50,583 bases of DNA from Intoshia linei (taxonomy: Eukaryota > Orthonectida > Rhopaluridae): assembly GCA_001642005.1 (NCBI GenBank), contig LWCA01000120.1:1-50583 (forward strand). Direction: 5' to 3'. A program made the translations under genes and the position numbers. The notes beneath the pieces were generated by a model. The model made no database searches. It was not told where the DNA came from and saw only the letters and a list, made by a program, of their open reading frames with translations. Shown here piece by piece: positions 12,101 through 22,301 of the stretch (position 1 is its first letter; the number at the start of each line of letters is the position of its first letter).

Positions 12101-15100
12101 GCTGGATCATTGACAGAAGGAGAATTTTTCACGCATTTCACCTCCTTGAAGTAATCAGTGTGAAGGGTAAATTTGAGTTTATAACAGTTGTATATTCTTG
12201 TAAATATTGGATTAATTGTTGACGTTTTTTACCAGGCAAAAAGCATGGACATGTCATTAATTCTAGCCTTTTGTGTATCAGCGGCCTTCAACTATAACTG
12301 TAAATAACCATTGAAAACCATAAAAGGAAACATTTTTCCTCATCAGTTTGATTAAATCCTAATATATAGGATTTATGACAATATAATATATGAAACATCC
12401 ATCTTGCCTTTGACACATATTTGATTGTTGGGCAACGGTACGTGTACGTTGTTGTTCTTTTCGTTTTCTTGGTGATCAACGTCACTAACGTTTTCTAAAT
12501 CTGGTAAATCAGGTCTATCTATGTTATCTGTTGCGTGCATGTTATTACTACCATCAGATCCATTATCAGATTCGTTTCCATCATTGTTATTATTATCATT
12601 ATCGTCGTCAGCAACATTGATTCCCAAGAAATGACCATGGCCATATCATTGATCCTAGCTTGTTGTGTATCAGATGCCCTTAGCCAAAATGGTAAATATT
12701 CATAAAACACCCATATTAGGAAACATTCTGTTTCGTGGTTTTTATTGATATCCAATATAAACGATTTAGCACAATAAATTATGTGAGACATCCATCTGGC
12801 CTTTGACGATGCTCCAGGTTTTTTTAGGGATATTTCACCATTAAAAATTATTGCTAACATTAATGTAGTGTAACTGACTGCCGAAACGTTTTCCATAAAA
12901 ATGTCCGTTGTATCATTTCGGAAGGATTGAGCTAGGTAAGTAACTATTACCATAAAATTTGTTGTATTTGTTTCGTTCATTGTCATGTCCATAATACTTG
13001 TAAAATAAAATCGAAAAAAATCTAACACGTGATACCAAAAATTTAAAATATTGAAATTTATCTTACTTTCACACCCGGAAAAAACTGTAATAGAAATGTT
13101 AACTTTATAAAATTCTAAGACTAGTAGTTATTGAAATAAACGATAACACACACAGACAAAAATAATATTATATAAGTAACGATAATACACCTTAAATCAC
13201 TATTGCTGTAATGTTATGTGTGAATCTACGCTTCAGAGCATTCATCAGAAAATGTGGCTGACCACTTGTTGCTTCCAGATATTTTCTAATAGTGGCATAC
13301 CGCATCGTTGGTATAATCCTCAGATCAGGGTATTACTGACAATTCCGCTTTTTATTCCGGTCTTTTCTGAAGTAGTATCACAAATGATAATTTTTATATT
13401 GACAATTTCTTGAAATTGTAGTTGTCAATACTAATAATAAATAAATTTTGAATACATAAGATCATTATATTATATAGATTATCAAAAATAATGACCAAAC
13501 ATGCAAAATACGAATTGACACAATTGGAAGAAATTCGTAAAAAGTATATAAACACAGAAAAATCGATAAGAATGGCGGAATTGACAAGACTAGATGATAA
13601 AATATGTCAATTGGTAAACTTTAAATCACTAAAATATAAATAATAATGAATATTATTATTGTTTAATAGAAACTTAAAAATCAAAATCAAACGGACATGT
13701 TGAATGAAGCTATCAATAAAGAAAATATTGACGAAATTCTTATTGAAAAAGAAAAGGAACATGTACAATGTACATTTCTTATATTAATTATGATTGTGTT
13801 TTAGTTAGCTTATCGAAATAAGTTTGACGAAAAAACTGAATTTGATAAAATAAAGGAAAATGAAGTATTATTTATTAAAATAATTTAATTTTATGTATTG
13901 ACTTATTTATTTTTTTATTCATATATTTTTTTGTTAATTATACTGCGAAAAAAACTATGTTACATTTATGAAATATCTACTTTGAAGACTTTGTTAAATT
14001 ATTTATACATAATATAGGTCTACCAGGGTAAAAAAGTATTATATCTTTTTTGTTATATAACTCTTTTTATTTTATCTCTCTCACTAATTATTATATTTTA
14101 GTTGTTGTTGAAAAAAATAATAAATGAACGTTCCGAAGAGGTAATATTTTAATTTTTAACTGGAAGGTGTCAAATCATTATAGAATATATATTAGACAGG
14201 CACATGCCATGGGAAAATGATCTGGTTAGTTTGGGCATAAAATATATGTACAGTATAAATATTTGTTTTGTTATTATCCTTTACTTACATATACAGTGCC
14301 GGTCAAAAGTCTTGGACCCCTAAACAAAATTATAGATTTGGATTATATGAATAATATTTATTATATTTCTTAATTAAGTAAACTATTACATTTATTCCTC
14401 CTTATATTGGTGTTTTTAAAATTTTATAAAAAACATGATTACATGTATTTTTTGTACTATCTAACAAAATGTATCATTCTGTTGGGGGTCCAAGACTTTT
14501 TATCGGCATTGTATATAAAAATGACTGTCTGTGGGTAACCATTTATTGAAAATATTGTCAGTTGCAGGATTTAAAAAAACCCAATTCTAATAGAGTTTTT
14601 TCCAAGAATGTGTTTTTATCTATTTTTAAGTTTCAGAATTTAAGTCCTTCCGGGTCAGAAACCCAATTTTTCATTTCGTTTAAAAAAATCAACCCCAAAG
14701 TCTAATATAACATACATTCTGGAACGCGTTTTAAAAGCATCAACATTACCGTTAATCTCAGCCTTAAAAACGCATACCTTAATGGTCAAAACCACAAATT
14801 ACCCTTTGTTTTAAAACTGAAACATGTCCTAAAATTTTTTTAAACATAAATTCTGGGATAGTTTTTAAAATCATAAACATTATCAGAAATAAAAACCTCA
14901 AAAAAACTAATCTTTAACATCATTTATTAAAACCACGAATTATCATTTATTTTTAAAATGAAAACAGCGCTAGAATTTAAAAAAAGTTGTATTGTGTTAA
15001 CACACCAAAAAAATTTATTCTGAATAAGTAATGCCTTCACGGTCAAAAAAGTACTTTAATATTCATTTTTTTATTTCGAAATTATTTGAAATAATTAATG

Positions 15101-16378
15101 GTCCTATAATTAACAAAAAGATTAATCTGATAGAGCTTATTCCATTTGATATATATACAAAACTTCAACGACAGAAATTTTAAATTTAAATATCTAGTTA
15201 GTAATAAAAAGTTTATCATATTACCTACTGACCATTTTTGTTTTAAGAATATTTTTGAATGTAATGAATGTTATTTTTGATAACATTTTCATAGATAATT
15301 AATGGTATTATCACTAGTATTTCTGATTTGACAATTTGAGGATAATTTAATTTATAACCTTTCAATATCAAATTTTAATGTTTAGATTGAAAATTTGAAA
15401 AATGAAAATAAATACTTTTCAAATGAATTAGCTAAAACTCAACAAGTCCAGGTTTATATACATGTTAATTTTGATCAAAGGTTTCTAATTAGTTGTAATT
15501 GAGTTTTATGTTGTGTTAATTATTTTTTAAATAATATTTACTGTCGATAAAAATGGAAATTTTTGGTTAGTTTTTTTAGTGTAATTTAGTTCTCTATCAT
15601 GAAAGTGAGTTTTACAGCCATTTAAGGGTGGTTTTTGAAATATCATTTTTAACCATCTTTTAATGGGTAAAATATTTTCACTATAAAAATTATTTTATCA
15701 AATTTCTTGGATAAATGATTATTAAACTTAATCAATTTGGAATGTTAATTTTAATTAATAATATATAGTAATATGTTAATATCTAAGTTATATTTATTAA
15801 TTTTTAGATGAAATCAAATAATGAAAAAGCTAAAAGTATTTCTAATTTTGATATATACATTTTATATGTAGTTTAATATTTTGTTATCAAAAATTCTTGA
15901 AAATTTTTTTTTCGTGTCCGGTTTTAACTTTGACATAATAAAATAGTATTATTATCAAATTAATGATATTACTAAAAAATTTTGAGGGTCGACAATTTCA
16001 TCTGGCTGGCACCATGCGACCCGCGGGCTACGTTTTATACCACTTTGATCTAATCATACTTTTTCGTATACGACAATTATTTTGTTGCTAACATCTGTAG
16101 TTTTAATACTTTTAGTTATTTTTAAGATTAATATATTTTTAAAGTTGTATCGAATTTATTACGCTTTGAAATGGTTCAGTGGTTGCAATCATTTAAATTA
16201 TGTATGATTCAGAAGGGTCACCAATAATTTATTATTTGAAAATGTAAATATCTTATTTAATATTATACTATTAGTTGATTTGGATATTCTTCGACAACAT
16301 TCAAGTGATTTGACTACGACAATGGTGGACAATATATCTAATTTACGTAGAAATATTGCAAAACAAACAACATTGTAA
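6134..16378 (+). CDS. TBC1D31: TBC1D31 (WD40 + TBC + coiled-coil centriolar satellite protein)
   Basis: Sixteen exons: 6134-6216, 6255-7299, 9671-9993, 10080-10213, 10254-10387, 10428-10555, 10652-10877, 11421-11473, 11510-11662, 13478-13613, 13670-13762, 13805-13864, 14102-14140, 15386-15451, 15808-15835 and 16275-16378. All junctions are in phase; total 934 aa (vertebrate protein about 1066). Residues 1-376 are WD repeats; NK|PPKPKVKI joins exons 2 and 3 as in vertebrates. Residues about 425-690 are the TBC domain, with AKYRLFIWRSVLRIPENH and NWFEYFPNPP nearly identical to the family. Then a charged coiled coil includes RLDDKI and ends in ISNLRRNIAKQ, like the vertebrate C-terminus. The family acts at centrosomes and centriolar satellites in cilium biology. 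The ATG is chosen because exon 1 carries GCLWFRKS, aligning with the N-terminal GKIWHRK of vertebrates. Exons 13-16 are short and rest mostly on phase and C-terminal similarity. Confidence 0.93.
7363..8884. mobile_element. hAT-type non-autonomous element with perfect 8-bp TSD
   Basis: It starts CAGTGGTTCACAGG and ends TTTGGGAATCAATG, which are imperfect inverted termini typical of hAT elements. It is flanked by the identical 8-mer GTCTAAGT (7355-7362, 8885-8892). It inserted into the left terminal repeat of the outer element. It carries a third nested element and no coding capacity. Confidence 0.85.
7806..8447. mobile_element. Inner fold-back element with minisatellite arms
   Basis: The arms are inverted: TTAAATCCAACTATTTTT near 7821 against AAAAATGGTTGGATTTAA near 8403. 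Each arm contains degenerate repeats of about 35 bp around AAAGGAAAAATTCGG (7860-8000) and its complement (8270-8400). GTAAATTA flanks both sides (7798-7805, 8448-8455) and could be an 8-bp target duplication. The family is unknown to me. Confidence 0.6.
11663..13477 (-). pseudogene. Tandemly duplicated transposase-like remnants in TBC1D31 intron 9
   Basis: Two related minus-strand coding stretches lie about 340 bp apart: 12100-12420 (KARWMFHILYCHKSYIL) and 12640-13028 (KARWMSHIIYCAKSFIL). Each is followed by a matching block, (A/S)DTQ(K/Q)ARINDM. Both the protein and DNA alignments show a duplication, not two unrelated ORFs. PGAxxxARWMxxxIYxxK recalls uncharacterised transposon-derived proteins in invertebrate genomes, but I cannot name the superfamily. 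Between them is an acidic, Asn/Asp-rich ORF (12430-12627). Stops and frameshifts interrupt the first copy. A hAT-end-like scrap (TTCTTAACCGCCGGTCCGC) sits near 11738, and an R2 fragment at 13070-13200. Confidence 0.55.
13070..13200 (+). repeat. Dispersed repeat R2, 3'-terminal fragment
   Basis: Carries only the R2 right end: CACCCGGAAAAAACTG, TAGTTATTGAAATAAACG and CACACAGAC. It is in TBC1D31 intron 9. Confidence 0.65.
14294..14511. mobile_element. Tc1/mariner-type MITE, 218 bp
   Basis: Terminal inverted repeats of about 27 bp: CAGTGCCGGTCAAAAGTCTT... on the left and the complement of AAGACTTTTTATCGGCATTG on the right. TA is duplicated at both ends (14292-14293, 14512-14513). No coding capacity. 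A stray end of the same family (CCGATCAAAAGTCTTGGAC) lies near 39774. It is in TBC1D31 intron 13. Confidence 0.88.
14525..15180 (-). repeat. Dispersed repeat R2, long copy
   Basis: Several internal units with GGTCAAAACCACAAATTACC-type signatures, in the reverse orientation. It ends at AGAGCTTATTCCA, shared with the copies at 24 kb and 16.8 kb. It fills most of intron 13 of TBC1D31. Confidence 0.7.
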
Positions 16379-17493
16379 TGTCAGTTCTTTATACATTTGT
16401 TAAGTCTTCGATTTGTAATTATTTTATTAAAAAAGTATATTTCTTTACATTTTTGCTTCAATTACTATTTTATGATTAATCAAACGTTGGTAAGATTTTA
16501 GTATCTGCACTGAAATTAATTACAATTTGCAGTAATTTGGCTAATTTTTTTTTACATCACTTACTAATGTAGTTTAGCAGCCAGGTATAACCTTTATAAT
16601 GAACTGTTCAAATGTATAAATACTTATTTAATTTCAAAATCTTGTATTTTCATGATCAAAATCCTAGATTTCCCTTTTTTTAAAAAATGAAAACAGCCTT
16701 AGAATTTAAAAAAATACTAATGATACATTTATATCCTGTTAACGCACAAAAAATTTCAAACTGACAAACTGACGCCTTCATAGTCACAAAAACACTTAGT
16801 ATTCATTTTTAACGATTCTACAATTAAAAAAGATTTTTCTAATACAGCTTAGCCAGTTGATAAAAATACAAAATTTCACCACCAGAAAGATACGCATTCC
16901 CAGTGCAAAATAATTTTATAAACCAATATTTTTGAAATTTCTGGATTAACAACTGTAAAATGACAATAAATATTCATTCTACAATTTGAACCTCTACGCA
17001 TTTCCAATAAAGAAAAATGGGTGGCAATCTATATAATTGAATTCTTCGCAATTTTTCATTTTCAAAAAGTTTAAAATCACTTCGTACTAAATTTTAGTCT
17101 AAATCTACAACAACGAAGTACTAAAAAGTACAACTTTGTTAGTATTATTTTTATATTTATTACAATGTTAGTAAAATTCATGCGAATTATGTAATTAAAA
17201 CCCTGATTCAGTTAATTATAATTATTGATACAAAATTGATATTTTTACTCATCGAAAGCAAATGCCGAATATATATCATCACTAAGGCAAGCAAAAGTCA
17301 GAAAAGTTAAAATTTGATATGTTAAATAGTTTAACATTTCCAGCATAATGGCACCAATATCGTCAATATTAATTGGGTAATTAAAATTTTTTCCAAATGT
17401 TAGAATTTTTTTAAAAGTTAATAAAGTTAGATTTTGAAATATTCAATTATTTACATGTGCATTGTTTTTAAATTTTAATCTAATAGTCAGTTA
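16379..17493. other. Intergenic DNA between TBC1D31 and the hAT remnant
   Basis: Apart from a reverse R2 copy (about 16625-16925, signature GATCAAAATCCTAGATTTCC) this is plain AT-rich sequence. I see no exon, RNA gene or further repeat in it. Confidence 0.5.
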
Positions 17494-18890
17494 ATGCCTA
17501 CATTTCCAAAGTCGAGACAAGAAAAAATTAATAATATTTTAAGAATATTTCCAAATGAATATAAAATGAAGGACGGCTGTTTAATTTGTATCAAATGCAA
17601 TTGTGATGTTTCATTTGAAAAATTATATTATGTGCAGAGTCAAAGGTCGTCTGTTAAACACAAATCATTAACTTTGAATGATACTACTCCAATCCGTAAA
17701 TATTGTAAATTAAAAAGTAATTTTGTCATTGACATAGTAGAACTTTTTGCCTCGGTAGACATACCCTTATACAAGTTAAACAACAAAAAGTTAAACGAAT
17801 TTTTTACCAACATGTACAAATCGTTACCATCTGAAAACAATTGTGGTGGTAAAATCGACCAGATATATTTGAAGGAAATTGAAAGGATAAAATCGTGTTG
17901 TAAAGATGAATTAATATTTATGATCTTGGATGAAACCGATTTAAACGATGTTAAATATATAAATATAATTGTCGGTACTTTGAAAAACCCCCAAAATTTA
18001 ATGCTGTTTGACTGTGAAATGATTAATACAAACATGAATGGTCAAATTGTTCTACATAATGTGGACGACACTGCCAAATCTTTGAATATAAAGAGGAAAA
18101 ATTTTGTTTTATTCGTAACTGATGCTGCACGGTAATTTTAAGGTTTTTGTCAATTGCAAATATATATATATAATATCAATATTAGATACAATACATCGAT
18201 CACATCACAATTGAAAATACTGTATCCAAATTTATTCCATGTTACTTGCATACGCCATCTAATGCATAACTGTTGCATGTAGCTTCGACAGAAATATACA
18301 ATTTTTGACGAACTCATCGGCAGCATAAAATTTTTTACATTAAAGAATAAATCGCTTCGCGAATTGTTTTATGACATTGATTATCCACTCAGACCAGGGA
18401 TTACAAGGTGGGGTACTTGGCTTAAAGCCAGTGTTTACTATATCAACAAATTTGAATTGGTAAAAAAATACCCGAAAATGGTGTAATTATACAGCGAGCG
18501 AAAAAAGCTGTATCTATGATTGGATTATATAATGAATTAATCAAATTAAACGGGTATACATCTATATTAGGTGTTATTGACATGGCAAAAGAGTCGTTCA
18601 CTATTAATCAAGCATATGATACAATAAAAAAATACAATTTATTCCTGACCCATGTGAAATACAACTATATATAGAAAAAAGAATGATATCGAAAAAATTA
18701 TGTTAGTTGTGGATCAGTCCAAACCTCCTTCATTGTACAACCAATTGAGAAATGGCCCTTCAACTTCTAACGGTGTAGAAAGAAATTTTAGCATGCTGAA
18801 GAAATTACTCACAAAACAAAGGAATTTTTTATCTAGTAACGTTAAAAAATATTTAATATTGTACCATAATAAATCCTTAATATTTAATTT
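17494..18890 (+). pseudogene. hAT transposase (CGGBP1-related type), recently degenerated
   Basis: The first exon (17494-18131) encodes a BED-like Cys block (GCLICIKCNC...HKS), then DIVELFASVDIPLYKLNN, the catalytic-region motif ILDETDLNDV, and FVTDAAR. A 52-bp intron leads to LYPNLFHVTCIRHLMH, then GITRWGTWLKASVYY. A second intron of about 36 bp (GTAAAA...ATACAG) restores the frame to KKAVSMIGLYNE. The C-terminal dimerisation block STSNGVERNFSMLKKLLTK is at about 18757-18815. Known family: hAT transposases of the kind that gave rise to CGGBP1. An in-frame TAG near 18278 and at least one frameshift near 18640 disable it; otherwise the blocks are remarkably complete, so decay is recent. I could not define terminal repeats or a target duplication. 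Confidence 0.88.
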
Positions 18891-19093
18891 TTTATATAAT
18901 GTATTTTTTATAGGTTAAAAAAGTTAGAATTTGATTTTGATAGGTTGTATTTTGACGATTTTATAGGTTAGAAAAAGTTTGCCCTTATCATCACATTGAA
19001 AAAGACAGTACTGTATTTACAATGTTATTCTTTCTGAAATTTAAGCTATTTATGAAAATTATTAGGAGTACTATTTTTACTTTATTTTAAAAA

Positions 19094-19194
19094 TTACACT
19101 ATTAGACAATTTCAGATTTTTTTTCGACCTCTCGGAGTATTTTAATTTAGAATGGAGGACATTTTGACAAAACTAATATTGAAAAAAATGGGAT
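19094..19194. repeat. Short dispersed repeat R4, copy 1
   Basis: About 100 bp around CAATTTCAGATTTTTTTTCG and ACAAAACTAATATTGAAAA. It is shared with 30402-30505 in ARMC3 intron 8. Class unknown. Confidence 0.6.
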
Positions 19195-19221
19195 TAAGGT
19201 GGAATAATTTAATTTAAAAGG

Positions 19222-19407
19222 TAATGGTATATAACGGGTCCACATGAAACAAGTTTTGGAACCACTTTAAAGGATTGATAATAGTAGTATTTTTAAGTTA
19301 GATTTTCAAGGTGAATTTATTTTTTTAGTAGAATAAAAATGTCCGCTCTCGTCAAATCTAGGTCCATTTTTTACGTAGTACATAACAGCCAACCTAGTTA
19401 ATTAAGT
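19222..19407 (-). repeat. Dispersed repeat R1, copy C
   Basis: Matches R1 from the AAACAAGTTTTGGAACCAC block to the end CCAACCTAG. The end is followed directly by TTAA, the target site expected for a piggyBac-type element. The DNA from here to 20195 holds nothing I can recognise. Confidence 0.68.
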
Positions 19408-20203
19408 AGATTAATATATCACCGGTATATTATACAGGTGTGACTGTATATCACTCGACATAATCGAGAATTAAATTTATACTATAAGAATAATCTCTAT
19501 TATAAGGTGATCAGAACTTAAGAACCCAATATTGTATGCTAATTAACATAAAAAATTAACTTTTGCAAATCCAAATGAATAAATAAATAAATTGAAAATG
19601 AAGTGTAAATTAACTTGAAATTCTATAAACTATAAGTTGAATTTAATATTGAAATCATTGTGTAACTTTGAAATGATTTTCTCAATTATGCACTATTTAA
19701 CCAAGAAACCTATTTTATACAAATTTAACAAAAAAGTAATATTTTTTAACCGTTTCACCGTTTGAGAATTACCAAGAATTCAGTAAATCGCAGTGTTAGA
19801 GTTATAATGTTTTATCTGCAAAAACATAGTTTTTCATCAATCGACTTTAAAGTTTAAAAGTACTATATTGCCTAAAATATAATTTTTATGTTGAAATTTA
19901 ATTATACAATTTAGTTTTTTAATATTTGTTAAAGTATAGTGTTGTAAGGTTGTAAGTAAAGTTGAAAAGTTTCGTACGATAAAAATAAAAACATAAGGGT
20001 TTTTCAGAACTTAAATTACACTAATAGAACAATCTGTCTAACTATTTAATTTGAAAAAATTGCAAATAGAACATTATTCTATAGAAACTGTTAACATTTA
20101 ACATTTTTATTAATTTATGTTTAAATAATAAAATTCTTAACTCATTGTCCATTTTGATTAACATACTGTAATCCTTTTATAATTTGATTTTTTTGATCTA
20201 TAA

Positions 20204-20532
20204 CAGGGGTGTTAATTATGCGGCCTCCAATTATGGAATGTGCGGCCCGCGTTATAATATAAATTTTTATTTTCTTAACAATTTTTTACACATATTTATT
20301 ATTTTACAGTTTTTTCATATATTTTTCATGATGGATTTATTCATTATTACAATTTTTGCACTTATTCCATTTTTATTGTTTTATATTTCATTTTATGAAT
20401 TAAAATTATTATAAATTAATTAAATCTGTTAGTTTTAACATAATTTTTTGAGTAAAGATTTTTTTTGTGCGGTCCGCGTAATAATTTTTTTTCACATTTG
20501 GCTCGCCAAGCAAATTGAGTCTGACACCCCTG
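20204..20532. mobile_element. hAT non-autonomous element, 329 bp, 8-bp TSD
   Basis: It starts CAGGGGTGTTAATTATGCGG and ends GAGTCTGACACCCCTG. It is flanked by the identical 8-mer ATCTATAA (20196-20203, 20533-20540). Internal GCGGCCCGCG and GCGGTCCGCG blocks are GC-rich islands in an AT-rich genome. The same family occurs at 31835-32091. No coding capacity is supported inside. Confidence 0.93.
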
Positions 20533-20932
20533 ATCTATAATATTTAATGTAATATTACATGTAGTCATATTTAAATATTACATAATTAATGATAAGTTCA
20601 AATTGAATTGTGACAATCACAAAATTTATTTATACTTATGATTACTATTATGGTTAAAATTAAAGTTTAAATTTACATTAGGACAAATAAGATTCACTGG
20701 TGTATGGTTTACCGAGAAATGTGCCATTAATCTACCTCATGAGTGATGACTAGTATTTCATCACAAATATTTTTTAATTAAATTTCTGACTTCCCGGCCT
20801 TATGTTTTGTACACAATCTAACAAAGGATACACTTTATTTAAATAAATTTGACAATAAAATGCATTTTTAATATCAATGACATTTATATAATTGTCTTAT
20901 ATATAAAACAACTTATTACATCTTTTTTATAG

Positions 20933-21703
20933 AAAATGGTTAGAGCGAGCTATAATTTGTACATGTGTACAGCGGAATTGAACAATTTCTTAAAATTTAT
21001 GAGTCGTATCAAAAATATGAAATAAAATAAAATTAGAAATTAGAAAATGAAATTGAAGATTCTTTTTATGGGTGGTTTAAATGTCTTTGTTTACACACGT
21101 GGTTTGTGGAAAGCCGATTGAAAAGGGAAGGAAAAGAAGGACAATTTTTAAATACATTTTTCACATCATTACCTGTTGAAGATGCGGCAGCTCGATCAAA
21201 ATTTATAGTTTTTTTAAGCAGTACATTATATTCATAATATATTTAGAACGACGGTCGTCATTTACTCAGTTCAGATGAGAAACAATTAACTTGTACCAAA
21301 TTCGCTATTCATAAATTGCTAGACGAGGTACATTTTTTATATTTAGTTATATTTAAACAACTTAGAATATCAATAAATCTGATTGCCACCTCGCCAATGC
21401 CATTTGGCTCTGTTTATATAATCCAGATTCAACTAAAACACGTAACCTTGAAAAAATTGTTGAATTTGTCCGTCGACAGGTAATATAAAAAATATATTCG
21501 TTATTCGCATTTAAATTTATACAGCGTATTCAACTTAAATTTAGAAATTACACATTGATCAAATTGACACTAAAACGTTGCTAAAATCGGGGTATATAGA
21601 TTATTTAAATTTTGAAAATTTCCAAATTGAAAAAAAAAAAACACTTAAATTATGGAATGAAATTAATTACAGAATTTATAATTGTCGGTTCAAAGTTTTG
21701 TAA
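20933..21703 (+). CDS. UQCC1: UQCC1 / CBP3-type complex III assembly chaperone (5' exons not found)
   Basis: Five exons, all in phase: 20933-21002, 21044-21207, 21247-21327, 21366-21479 and 21545-21703 (stop TAA). The introns are 38-65 bp. The product covers the ubiquinol-cytochrome c chaperone domain: RASYNLYMCTAELNNFLKF, then SFYGWFKCLCLHTWFVESRL, GKEGQFLNTFF, and SDCHLANAIWLCLY followed by NLEKIVEFVRRQ. These align in order with vertebrate UQCC1 (DTFNSWF, LHVWM, DDHGLAAALWR, LLVEYVRKQ). The family helps load cytochrome b during assembly of respiratory complex III in mitochondria. The first exon here enters through a TTTTTATAG acceptor, so residues including a mitochondrial targeting sequence should lie upstream. 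I could not find them between 18.9 and 20.9 kb. The alternative is a start at ATG 20936, with a truncated N-terminus. Confidence 0.88.
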
Positions 21704-22301
21704 ATAAATATTCGTCATTCGTCTTTTTATCTACATGTAGTCGCATATTTTTCATTTCAAACCTAGTCAACATTTCATTTTTACATTTTATATTATTGTA
21801 GTTTATCTGATTAACAAATTTTGATAAAATCAATTACAGTAAGAAAGATTACTGTCAAAGTAATTAAAATTCAACGATTTACCTGTTTAAAGAAATCAAA
21901 GGTACAATTAACTGTTTAAAATAAAATTAAAAAATTTTAATAATAAAAGAATGTGTATTAACAAATATTAATTGTTTCAATTCAATATTTTTTTAAATCG
22001 ATTTGACTGTTATTGTAAAATTCAAGTGAAAATGAAATTTGAATATATTATGCGTGTCAAATTAAATTTTTTTAAATTTTAACCATTTAAGTCAATGATA
22101 TTACTGTATATTTAATTTACGACTGCAGTATCCGAGATGATCATATAGCTCTCGGGCCAGATATCGTTATTATATTGCACACAGTTTTAAAGGCATCTGC
22201 AACATTGCATTGGCTTTGTTGAGCAAAGAATTTGTTATGGTTGGGTAGCGTTTGCGCACCCCTTAATCAATAAATAAAAGATTTTATTATTATTAGTTTA
22301 A
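21704..22301. other. Intergenic DNA, nothing recognised
   Basis: AT-rich, with one mixed-composition patch at about 22120-22260 (CTCGGGCCAGATATCG, TTGCGCACCCC) that matches nothing I know. No exon chain could be built. Confidence 0.4.

Noticed and set aside
14180-14225. Small exon (ACAGGCACATGCC...) in TBC1D31
   Set aside because: No acceptor gives an open phase with both neighbours; exons 13 and 14 join directly in phase 0.
20933-21025. RASYNLYMCTAELNNFL as the C-terminus of a class V aminotransferase
   Set aside because: The next exons join in phase and align with UQCC1 in order, and this segment fits UQCC1 directly before its SWF motif.
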